Program-made: the position numbers and the translations under genes | Shown here: piece by piece, positions 25,954 through 33,109 of the stretch | Numbering within the stretch: position 1 is the stretch's first letter | How the letters are laid out: every line of letters begins with the position of its first letter | Notes under the pieces: model-generated | The model's database searches: none | Seen by the model: only the letters and a program-made list of their open reading frames with translations | Told to the model about the DNA's origin: nothing | Assembly (NCBI GenBank): GCA_905478065.1 | Contig: CAJQGZ010000095.1 | Span: forward strand, 1 to 38,743 | DNA length: 38,743 nucleotides | Source of the DNA: an uncultured bacterium | Lineage (GTDB): Bacteria; Fidelibacterota; Marinisomatia; Marinisomatales; UBA1611 | Reading direction: 5' to 3'

Positions 25954-26586
25954 ATGAATGGATTCAAAAATACTGCTTTAGTGATAGCAAATGGTGAATT
26001 CCCTTATCATAAATCGGCTTTATCACCTCTTAAACAAAACTGGAAAATTATTTGTATTGATGGAGCTACTGATAAACTTAAAGTTCTTGGCAAAGAGCCC
26101 GATATTGTAATAGGTGATTTTGATTCAACGAAAATTCAAAAAACTGAGCGAACAAATTTATGGATTGAAACACCGAATCAAAATAAAACAGATTTAGAGA
26201 AAACTTTTGAGTGGTGTGTTAAGAATCAAATTAAAGAAATTGTTTTACTCGGAGCAGGTGGTCAAAGAGAAGATCACCTTTTAGGTAATCTATTTTTAGT
26301 ATCAAAATTTTATAATGATTTAAACATCGAGGTTGTCACGAACTATTCAAAAATAATTTGCGTGAGTGGCTCAAAAGTTATTAAAGCACAACCAGGTCAA
26401 AACATATCTATCATCGCTTCTGAAGTTGTCGATAACATAAAAATAATTGGCTTAAAATATAGTTTAATAAATAAAAAGCTATTTCCATCTTCAATTGCGA
26501 TTTCAAATAAAGCTATAAGTAGTCAATTTGAGATTGAATCGACAGGGAAAGTTTTTGTATTCTTAAATCATATAGATATTGAATGA
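25954..26586 (+). CDS. Thiamine pyrophosphokinase
   Basis: A 210-residue enzyme that converts thiamine to thiamine pyrophosphate with ATP. Family motifs are present in order: IDGATDKL (35-42, D36), VIGDFDS (52-58), QNKTDLEKTFEW (76-87, with the KTD motif) and LGAGGQREDH (99-108), then a shorter beta-rich C-terminal thiamine-binding domain. Length is normal for the bacterial enzyme. The ATG at 25954 has no obvious ribosome binding site. Its end overlaps the following symporter gene by 4 bases (ATGA), which suggests a salvage unit: uptake followed by pyrophosphorylation. I looked for a TPP riboswitch in the 86-bp upstream gap and found no CTGAGA-type element. Confidence 0.92.
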   Translation: MNGFKNTALVIANGEFPYHKSALSPLKQNWKIICIDGATDKLKVLGKEPDIVIGDFDSTKIQKTERTNLWIETPNQNKTDLEKTFEWCVKNQIKEIVLLGAGGQREDHLLGNLFLVSKFYNDLNIEVVTNYSKIICVSGSKVIKAQPGQNISIIASEVVDNIKIIGLKYSLINKKLFPSSIAISNKAISSQFEIESTGKVFVFLNHIDIE

Positions 26587-27974
26587 CTATAAATAAATAC
26601 GATCTAATTATTGTTTTTGGATATTTTATCGTCCTCTTTTTTATAGGTTTTTTTCGTAAAAAAGAAGACCAAGTTTCTCAGATTGACTATATTCTTTCTG
26701 GTAGAAAATTAAGCTTGCCAGGGTTTGTAATGACTTTAGTAAGTACTTGGTATGGAGCAATTTTAGGCGTTGGTGAGAATACCTACCTATACGGTATTCA
26801 GACTTGGTTTATTTTTGCGCTACCTTATTATGTGTTTGCAATAGCTTATGCAATATGGCTGACAAAAGTTATATGGAATAAAAATATATTATCTATTCCT
26901 GATATTTTCAGAAAAAGCTATGGCGATGAAGTTGGCATCATTAGTGCTATTTTTATATTTGTTCTTTCAAGCCCAGCTCCTTACATATTGAGCCTTGGGG
27001 TATTAATTAATTTTATATTTCAAATAAAATTAGTTTGGTGCCTTTTAATTGCTACAATTTTTAGTACGATATATGTTTGGAGGGGTGGCTTAAGCTCAAT
27101 AATCAAAACTGATTATTTACAACTAATATTAATGTTTTTAGGGTTTTTTGCATTAATTGGTTTTTCTTGGTACAATTCGGTCTCACCTTTTATGCTATTT
27201 AAATCTTTGCCAGATAGCCACATTGGCCCCTTAGGCGGAAATTCGATACAATATGTTCTAGTATGGTTTTTTATTGCAGTATGGACAATCATAGACCCCA
27301 ATTTTTTTCAAAGATGTGCAGCTGTTAAAAATCCAGAGATCGCAAAAAAGGGGTTATTGATTTCAGTATGTTTTTGGTTCTTATTTGATTTAATGACATT
27401 AACTGCTGGGCTGTATGCATATATTTTTATTATTCCTGAAAACCCCGTTATGACATATCCGTTATTAGGATTCGAAGTTTTACCACCTGGTTTCTTAGGA
27501 CTTTTCCTTATCTCTATTTTTGCAATTATTATGTCGACAATTGATTCTATGAGCTTTGTTAATGCAATTACAATTGGAAGAGATATTTTCTGGCGAATAC
27601 GAAAAAAAGATTCAAATAAAAATCCAGTGTTTCTTATCAGGAGAGGTCTATTTGCAGTGAGCTTATTATCAATATTGTTATCATTAGCTATTCCATCCGT
27701 TGTCAAAATGATTTATACAATTGGGTCAATAATAATTCCAGGCTTAATACTACCTTTTATAAATGCTTTAAAAAATTTTAACATCCGAACTACAAAAATA
27801 CAAGCAATATTATGGATATGTATACCGATTGCAATATCAAGTATTGCCTTATTTATGTCAAAACTAAATTTTGAGTTTTATCCAGACATTGAACCGTTCT
27901 ATCCTGGAATGTTCACCTCAATTATAATTTTTAGTTTTCTAAAAATAAATACTGCGTTCAAAAAAGAAATTTAA
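26583..27974 (+). CDS. Sodium:solute symporter (SSS family), candidate thiamine or precursor transporter
   Basis: A 463-residue membrane protein with about twelve to thirteen hydrophobic helices and SSS-family features. The N-terminal part has YILSGRKLSLPGFVMTLV, then STWYGAILGVGENTYLYG; the middle has WRGGLSSIIKTDYLQL; and IIMSTIDSMSFVNAITIGRDI is the family signature near two thirds. These import small solutes with Na+. ATGA coupling to thiamine pyrophosphokinase points to thiamine or a pyrimidine precursor as solute. An SSS transporter in SAR11 (ThiV) is assigned to thiamine-precursor uptake on a similar context argument. The specific solute is inference. It converges with the PPi-phosphofructokinase gene, 5 bases apart. 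Confidence 0.85.
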   Translation: MTINKYDLIIVFGYFIVLFFIGFFRKKEDQVSQIDYILSGRKLSLPGFVMTLVSTWYGAILGVGENTYLYGIQTWFIFALPYYVFAIAYAIWLTKVIWNKNILSIPDIFRKSYGDEVGIISAIFIFVLSSPAPYILSLGVLINFIFQIKLVWCLLIATIFSTIYVWRGGLSSIIKTDYLQLILMFLGFFALIGFSWYNSVSPFMLFKSLPDSHIGPLGGNSIQYVLVWFFIAVWTIIDPNFFQRCAAVKNPEIAKKGLLISVCFWFLFDLMTLTAGLYAYIFIIPENPVMTYPLLGFEVLPPGFLGLFLISIFAIIMSTIDSMSFVNAITIGRDIFWRIRKKDSNKNPVFLIRRGLFAVSLLSILLSLAIPSVVKMIYTIGSIIIPGLILPFINALKNFNIRTTKIQAILWICIPIAISSIALFMSKLNFEFYPDIEPFYPGMFTSIIIFSFLKINTAFKKEI

Positions 27975-27979
27975 CGTTT

Positions 27980-29170
27980 TTATACCTGACCAATTTCAAA
28001 TAGCATGTCATTGAAATTTTTTCCAGAAAAATCGAAAGGTTTCCCCCCTTTTATCCTCTTAAAATCAATCAATACAAGCTCACTATCTTTATTCATGTCT
28101 TTGCCAACCACTCCACTGTCTTGATTTAAAGCAGATACAGTAGCTAACTTTGCTGAGTCCTTAATAAGCTTTAAGTCTCTATCATTTGATTTGGCAGACC
28201 TTGCGAAATAGCCACTCTTTTGAACTAATGTTTTTTCAGCACCCAAAGCCTCTGAGAATTTCTTAGCAAACCATTGCCCAGGATTTATTTCATCAAGTTT
28301 TACATGACCAAACGCATCTCGAGGTATAGTTTCACCATTGCCTTCCATCTCCCTTGTAATCGCATCTAAACCAGCGCCCTCACTTAAAAAAATATTTACA
28401 CCATCTTTTTGATTCATAACATCCTTTAAGCGATCTACTTCAGATTGAAAATTAAAGTCAATTTCAGGTATGTAAATTGCATCTACATCCCATTTTTGTT
28501 TGGTAATTAACAGTTCAGGTAAAAATGTTTTTTTGTGTAATCTTTTTCTGTATTCTAAAGCCGTTTCGGCTGTTAGCCAGCCACAGTTTCTTCCCATTAC
28601 TTCATGAATAATAAGCTGACGAGTGCTTGTCGTATTTTCGTTTATAATATTTTCAAAAAATACTGCACCTTGTTCAGCAGCAGTCCAAGCACCTAGGGTT
28701 TGAACTATTGGATATACATCATTGTCCACTGTTTTTGGTAGACCCACAACTGTTAAATTATAATCATTATTTTTTAAATAACTAGATAGCTGAGCAGCCA
28801 TTGTATTCGTATCGTCCCCGCCAATAGTATGTAAAATATCTACTTTATCTTTTTTTAATTGTTCAGCAGCGACCTGTAATGGTTCCTCACCTTCTTTAAT
28901 ATAATCTCTATCAATACAATCTTGGATATTTGTTAGTTTTACTCTGCTGTTTCCTATTGGACTCCCTCCGTATTCGTAAAGAGTAGCAAAACTATCCTTA
29001 ATTGAAGCTGGAAACTCAATTGATTGTCCAAGCAACAGCCCTCGGTACCCATTTAAATAGCCAATCATTTCAGCATCAGGCTTGGACTTAGCATATTGCT
29101 CAATAAGGGCACCAATACTTGATGATAAACACGGCGCGATACCGCCAGCTGTTAAAAAAGCAATTTTCAT
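27980..29170 (-). CDS. 6-phosphofructokinase, PPi-dependent type
   Basis: A 396-residue phosphofructokinase of the group using pyrophosphate. GGDDT (117-121) has the second Asp that blocks ATP, and PKTVDND (145-151) has the Lys typical of PPi enzymes, where ATP enzymes have PGTIDND. MGRNCGW (192-198) binds the sugar phosphate. PPi-PFK is reversible, so it can run in glycolysis or gluconeogenesis. AAGGA lies 8 bases before the ATG, a good start. It is the last gene of the long minus-strand run that begins with the HD-GYP gene, 21 bases after the preceding small gene. The cofactor call rests on these two positions, which are reliable in this family. Confidence 0.93.
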   Translation of the reverse strand: MKIAFLTAGGIAPCLSSSIGALIEQYAKSKPDAEMIGYLNGYRGLLLGQSIEFPASIKDSFATLYEYGGSPIGNSRVKLTNIQDCIDRDYIKEGEEPLQVAAEQLKKDKVDILHTIGGDDTNTMAAQLSSYLKNNDYNLTVVGLPKTVDNDVYPIVQTLGAWTAAEQGAVFFENIINENTTSTRQLIIHEVMGRNCGWLTAETALEYRKRLHKKTFLPELLITKQKWDVDAIYIPEIDFNFQSEVDRLKDVMNQKDGVNIFLSEGAGLDAITREMEGNGETIPRDAFGHVKLDEINPGQWFAKKFSEALGAEKTLVQKSGYFARSAKSNDRDLKLIKDSAKLATVSALNQDSGVVGKDMNKDSELVLIDFKRIKGGKPFDFSGKNFNDMLFEIGQV

Positions 29171-29191
29171 AAAATTATTCCTTATTTATAT

Positions 29192-29533
29192 TTATTGTTT
29201 TGCAGATCTTGACCATCCCAGTTCTCCATATCTATCATTGAGCACTAGAATGCCGTCCATATCTTTATTCGTTCCGACATAAGCTGTAGGCTGTTGGAAC
29301 TTATTAAATGTCTGCATATATCCATTATTTTCTTCACCAGTGCCTAGATACAAAGTTCTTTTTTGATCTTGATTATAGGCCGTTATAAAACCTCCATATC
29401 CATCATCCAACACAGTTATTGAGTTTACAACAATATCACCAAGGTTTTTCTTTTGCTTTGCTCCCATAAGTGTAAAGATTAATGCAGCTCCTAAAAAACC
29501 TATGCAAGTGCTTTTAAAGTCTATATTACCCAT
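29192..29533 (-). CDS. Small membrane-anchored protein with beta-rich YxGT repeats
   Basis: A 113-residue protein with an N-terminal hydrophobic segment (CIGFLGAALIFTLMG) and then three short repeating strands: VLDDGYGGFITAYNQDQKRTL, YLGTGEENNGYMQTFNKFQQP, and YVGTNKDMDGILVLNDRYGEL. Each repeat carries a glycine turn followed by an aromatic-rich strand. This kind of repeat appears in many hypothetical proteins of unknown role. I use the internal ATG at 29533, preceded by AAAGGTAG at good spacing, rather than an in-frame start 39 bases upstream that would overlap the previous gene. Probably anchored in the inner membrane with the repeats outside. Function unknown. Confidence 0.65.
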   Translation of the reverse strand: MGNIDFKSTCIGFLGAALIFTLMGAKQKKNLGDIVVNSITVLDDGYGGFITAYNQDQKRTLYLGTGEENNGYMQTFNKFQQPTAYVGTNKDMDGILVLNDRYGELGWSRSAKQ

Positions 29534-29561
29534 ATTTGAACTACCTTTCGTATTTGAATTT

Positions 29562-29813
29562 TTATTTATCAAACTTTTCTATTAAATCTTTCATTTTAAG
29601 TATGCTAGCATCCTTGGCATAATTTTCATCATTAAATTCTTTATGCCATATTTTTTTTGCGTACAAGATTCTTACTATTAATATAGTTGTATAAATAAAA
29701 AGAAGAGAAAGAAAGCCGATTACATAAAATTTATTTTCCCGATCCACAAAGATTAGCAGTAGCAATAAAATTACTGGCATAATTCTAATGATTTTTTGAA
29801 TTATAATTCCCAT
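29562..29813 (-). CDS. Small two-helix membrane protein, unknown
   Basis: An 83-residue protein with two hydrophobic helices (IIRIMPVILLLLLIFV and FYVIGFLSLLFIYTTILIV) and a basic/acidic C-terminal tail (YAKKIWHKEFNDENYAKDAS). No family recognised. It lies 6 bases after the M14-like gene and 28 bases before the small beta-repeat gene on the same strand, so it is probably part of the long minus-strand operon. The composition and position support a real gene, but nothing indicates a function. Confidence 0.55.
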   Translation of the reverse strand: MGIIIQKIIRIMPVILLLLLIFVDRENKFYVIGFLSLLFIYTTILIVRILYAKKIWHKEFNDENYAKDASILKMKDLIEKFDK

Positions 29814-29819
29814 ATTATG

Positions 29820-30566
29820 TTAATTCAATTTTTCTTCAACAAAATTAAGCATTTTTCTTTGCATAGATAGCCATCCTAATCTCGTTTCAATATTTATATA
29901 TCTAACTCCTTTTTGGATAGCCGCCCAAGATAATGAACCATCATTGTTATTATTCATTACATTCTGTAAAACAATATTATAAGGACCATTTTTAAGTTTT
30001 TCATAATCAACATCACTCGTACATATTATAAAATCTCGAGGGTTTTCATTCTTTTTAATAGAGAACAACTGACTTTTTTTTAGCTCGCTATTAACATTAT
30101 ACCCTCTAAAATTATTATGTAAGGCTATTAGCAAACCACCCTCACTTGGAAAAATACTGTCCAAAAAGTTTTTTCTTGATATTTTCAGTTCAGTTAATAA
30201 TTCATCTAATTCACTCTTAACCCAATCAGCTTTAAAATTTTTAAGAGCTTTTATTGCACCAATATTTGAAAAAAGTCTGTTAGGGTCTACAATTGTAGGG
30301 CCTAAAGTTACTTCTCTATCTTTTGACTTGATTATAAACGCCTTACCTTTGTTTTTTTTAATATGCTCATTGATAAGAATCTTAGCAGTTTGCTCATCTC
30401 CATGTATTACAATATAATGTGTACTAGACGAGCTATTTTCTTTTATTTCAAAAGGAATGCCACAATATGAAATTTCAGAAATTTCAATTGCCATTACTAG
30501 ATTAAAAGCACCAAGTAAAAGATTTGAAATAAAAAAGATACTTTTGTTTTTAAAGATCGTGAGCAA
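29820..30566 (-). CDS. Putative secreted M14-like zinc hydrolase (compact)
   Basis: A 248-residue protein with an N-terminal hydrophobic leader and the key pattern of M14 carboxypeptidase-like enzymes. It shows HGDE (H55-x-x-E58, zinc), VDPNRLF (93-99, the N-R substrate pair), ALHNN with H150 (third zinc ligand), and YINIETRLGW with E227 where the catalytic Glu is expected. The order and spacing fit the fold, though the protein is smaller than typical carboxypeptidases. Related M14-like enzymes act on peptides or on acylated amino acids such as succinylglutamate, so the substrate is open. The start is TTG at 30566; no ATG is available before the leader. It lies 9 bases after a 35-residue small ORF. 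Confidence 0.6.
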   Translation of the reverse strand: MLTIFKNKSIFFISNLLLGAFNLVMAIEISEISYCGIPFEIKENSSSSTHYIVIHGDEQTAKILINEHIKKNKGKAFIIKSKDREVTLGPTIVDPNRLFSNIGAIKALKNFKADWVKSELDELLTELKISRKNFLDSIFPSEGGLLIALHNNFRGYNVNSELKKSQLFSIKKNENPRDFIICTSDVDYEKLKNGPYNIVLQNVMNNNNDGSLSWAAIQKGVRYINIETRLGWLSMQRKMLNFVEEKLN

Positions 30567-30575
30567 TTCAGAAAC

Positions 30576-30683
30576 TCAATTAAGCTTATCTTCCTCTTCA
30601 GGGTTATACGTCCTGTATAAAATTGCCAAAATAAGAGACCCAAGTGTAAAAACTAAAAATAATATATAAAGAAAGACTTTCAT
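30576..30683 (-). CDS. 35-residue single-helix membrane protein (short ORF)
   Basis: Short reading frame encoding a peptide that begins MKVFLYILFLVFTLGS, continues with one transmembrane helix, and ends in a charged tail (YRTYNPEEEDKLN). It has an ATG start and sits 6 bases after the stop of the nucleosidase-like gene and 9 bases before the TTG of the M14-like gene, in the same direction. Without it there would be a 123-base hole in an otherwise gap-free operon, which supports it. No Shine-Dalgarno is visible. Role unknown. Confidence 0.45.
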   Translation of the reverse strand: MKVFLYILFLVFTLGSLILAILYRTYNPEEEDKLN

Positions 30684-30689
30684 GAATAT

Positions 30690-31289
30690 TTATTTATATA
30701 ATTTACTATTATCATTTAAAAAATGATCAATATCAAACAAATTTTTTTCTATTAATTTTTGAATCTTTTTAGAACTTAAATATTTCGCATCTAAGTCCAT
30801 AAAATCTGATACTATTTTTATAATTGTTACTTTATTTAAATGGTTAAAATCACTTAATACTGAACAGATTTCATACGCCTCCATATCGACTAGGCCTTCT
30901 CGCTCTTGATCACTATTTATGATAGGTTCAAAAACAGTTGTGACACGATTTTCTAAAAGATTAGATCTGTTCCCAGATTTAATATTGTAATTAACTTCTA
31001 AATAATCATCAAAAACTTTATCTATGAAAAACATTTCTCCAATTTTACAATTTCCTTTCACTCCTCCCGCAATCCCAATATTTATAAATTTAGCCTCTTC
31101 AATATTCTTAGTTTTTTTTAAATACTCTTTCAATGTTTTGTTGACATTTTTTTTACCTACGCCAGTGATTAGCATTGTAAACAAATCATTCCTGTACATT
31201 TGAAGGCCAATAGAATTACTGGGTATTAGTTTATAATAATTAATTAATGGAAAAGCTTCCGCTTTAAGAGCTGACAGTATAACCTTCAT
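30690..31289 (-). CDS. Nucleoside phosphorylase/nucleosidase-superfamily protein (MTA/SAH nucleosidase- or futalosine hydrolase-like)
   Basis: A 199-residue protein of the PNP_UDP_1 fold. Marks are SALKAEA (6-12, E11), ITGVGKKNVN (41-50), NIGIAGGVKGNCKIGE (70-85), VDMEAYEI (134-141, the Glu that binds the ribose) and KIVSDFMD (158-165, with the Asp that protonates the base). It is short for MTA/SAH nucleosidase (about 230) and lacks part of the middle of the fold. Substrate could be a methylthio-nucleoside, futalosine or another nucleoside. I start it at the ATG at 31289, 7 bases after the previous stop; an in-frame TTG upstream would overlap the preceding gene. Confidence 0.72.
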   Translation of the reverse strand: MKVILSALKAEAFPLINYYKLIPSNSIGLQMYRNDLFTMLITGVGKKNVNKTLKEYLKKTKNIEEAKFINIGIAGGVKGNCKIGEMFFIDKVFDDYLEVNYNIKSGNRSNLLENRVTTVFEPIINSDQEREGLVDMEAYEICSVLSDFNHLNKVTIIKIVSDFMDLDAKYLSSKKIQKLIEKNLFDIDHFLNDNSKLYK

Positions 31290-31296
31290 TGTAGAA

Positions 31297-31971
31297 TTAC
31301 TTTTTAGGTCCTGCAAATTCCAAGAATTTCTTTTCTCGCAACTTATGTTTTATTATCCAAGCTTCTATCCCTACTGGTTCTTTTTTTGCAGAGAAATCAA
31401 AAAACCAATCTGCTCTTGGAAGATTGATTTTTTTACCATTTGGCTTATAATAATATTCACCTGATAGGCTAGAATCAGTTTTGTCATATAATTTCATATC
31501 AGCAAAAATCGAAGAAAATATCAATTCTCTATTGATATAATTAAGTCCATTAAATTTATATGTAATTACTTTACGGCCTATTCTAGACCCAACCTCATTT
31601 ATTAAAACACCCGAAGCAATCATTGCTGAGCTAACCACTCCATAACTATAAAAAAGCGTCGGATATCCTATCACCGCTGGAAATAACGAGCAATTCAATA
31701 ACCATTTGCCAGAAGATAATAAAATATCACCAATGGGCTTATAAGATTTTTGAGAATATTTAATCTTCTTAATAGACTTTAAGGGTATTACTTTTTTAAT
31801 CAAGCCACTATCACTTACAATAACACTTCCATTTACTATATCATGAGTATTATATAGCTTTATTTTTTTCTCGCCTTTAGGGTAAATAGATATCGATTGT
31901 GACTGAATATTATTTTGAAATAGACAAACAAAAGGTAGTATTAAAACGATGACTTTTTTTTTAAAAATCAT
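31297..31971 (-). CDS. Secreted or membrane protein of unknown function
   Basis: A 224-residue protein starting with a signal-type segment (VIVLILPFVCLFQNNIQSQ). A strand-rich region follows (KKIKLYNTHDIVNGSVIVSDS, KKVIPLKSIKKIKYSQKSYK), then two hydrophobic stretches at about 85-125 (LLNCSLFPAVIGYPTLFYS, SSAMIASGVLINEVGSRIG) and a polar, aromatic C-terminal part. I do not recognise a family. It lies 1 base after the aminotransferase gene and 7 bases before the nucleosidase-like gene, so it is part of the same transcript. Probably periplasmic with membrane association. Confidence 0.6.
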   Translation of the reverse strand: MIFKKKVIVLILPFVCLFQNNIQSQSISIYPKGEKKIKLYNTHDIVNGSVIVSDSGLIKKVIPLKSIKKIKYSQKSYKPIGDILLSSGKWLLNCSLFPAVIGYPTLFYSYGVVSSAMIASGVLINEVGSRIGRKVITYKFNGLNYINRELIFSSIFADMKLYDKTDSSLSGEYYYKPNGKKINLPRADWFFDFSAKKEPVGIEAWIIKHKLREKKFLEFAGPKK

Positions 31972-31972
31972 T

Positions 31973-33103
31973 TTAAAATATCATTTTCAATGCATTTATT
32001 AAAGTGTTCATATCATTTCTATCGTTATAAAAATGTGCAGAAACTCTTATATATTTTTGTTTTTTCCATTCAAAAACAGGTACTTCTATCAAAAATTTTT
32101 CCCATAACATTTCTTTTAAATTTTCCGGGGTGTTTGAAGGCAATGGATGGCTGACCATTTGTCCTACCCAATCTTCACTTTTAAAAAGTGGATTTGTTCC
32201 AAATAAATTCTTTAAATCTTCTGAGACTTCTAAAATTAGTTCCTTACTTATTTTATGATTCTCTTTCCAATTATTACTTTCAATAAAATGAATAGCAGAC
32301 GGTATAGATAAAAATGAGCTCATATCTTTGGTTCCTTGCCATTGAAAGTCCATTTGGAATTGTGAAGGCCCAGGGTCATCCCCTTCTTCTCCCCAACTCA
32401 CTACCTGAGGCTTTATGTTCGCTTGAAATGATTTTCTAACATACAAAAATGATGAACCTTTCGGAGCACATAGCCATTTATGGCATGTACCGGTATAAAA
32501 ATCACATTCGAGATTACTAATATTTAGGTCAATATGTCCTGGGACATGAGCACCATCTACAATTGTAACGATACCTTTTTTTGTTGCGTATTCGCATATT
32601 TCTTTGATAGGAAAGATTAGTCCAGTTTGACTAGTTATCTGTGATATGAAAACAACTTTCGTATTCATGGTAATTCCAGCTAAAAATTGTTTTATAAAGT
32701 TCTTTTTTGAACTGACAGGGACTTTTACAGGTTGCTGAACTATCGAAAAATTATTTCTTTTTGATGACCTTGACCAAGCTCTAACTAATGCACCGTATTC
32801 ATGCTGAGTCATCAAAACTTCGTCACCTTTATTTAAATTTAAATTTTCAATTACATTATTTATTGCCGTCGTAGGATTTGCAAACAACAATAAATCATCG
32901 CCATCACAATTTAAAAAAGTGCCAAGTGTGTCTCTAGACTCTTTTAAATACTTCCATAAATATTTAGTCATGAATTGAACGGGTTGCTGCTCCAATCTTT
33001 TTTGCAATTTTTGATAATCATTGAAAACTGAGGAAGGGCAGGATCCGTAAGAACCATGATTTAAATACGTGATATTTGGATCAAGTAAAAAAAGATTTTT
33101 CAT
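31973..33103 (-). CDS. Class V aminotransferase-family PLP enzyme (isopenicillin-N epimerase/cysteine desulfurase-like fold)
   Basis: A 376-residue PLP-dependent enzyme. The opening YLNHGSYG (13-20), the loop ANPTTAINNV (75-84), VDGAHVPGHIDL (182-193, D183 for the pyridine nitrogen) and TGTCHKWLCAPKG (204-216, Schiff-base K209) are the marks of the class V group closest to isopenicillin-N-epimerase-like proteins. Members include epimerases, cysteine/selenocysteine lyases and ergothioneine-pathway lyases. The true reaction cannot be fixed from motifs. The active-site lysine and Asp are intact. It sits between an SLC13-type permease (6 bases) and an unknown secreted protein (1 base) in the long minus-strand operon. 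Confidence 0.88.
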   Translation of the reverse strand: MKNLFLLDPNITYLNHGSYGSCPSSVFNDYQKLQKRLEQQPVQFMTKYLWKYLKESRDTLGTFLNCDGDDLLLFANPTTAINNVIENLNLNKGDEVLMTQHEYGALVRAWSRSSKRNNFSIVQQPVKVPVSSKKNFIKQFLAGITMNTKVVFISQITSQTGLIFPIKEICEYATKKGIVTIVDGAHVPGHIDLNISNLECDFYTGTCHKWLCAPKGSSFLYVRKSFQANIKPQVVSWGEEGDDPGPSQFQMDFQWQGTKDMSSFLSIPSAIHFIESNNWKENHKISKELILEVSEDLKNLFGTNPLFKSEDWVGQMVSHPLPSNTPENLKEMLWEKFLIEVPVFEWKKQKYIRVSAHFYNDRNDMNTLINALKMIF

Positions 33104-33109
33104 AAAAAG

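Noticed and set aside
27308-27706. 132-codon minus-strand frame inside the symporter gene
   Set aside because: Lies opposite a well-supported coding frame and shows no recognisable motif or ribosome site.
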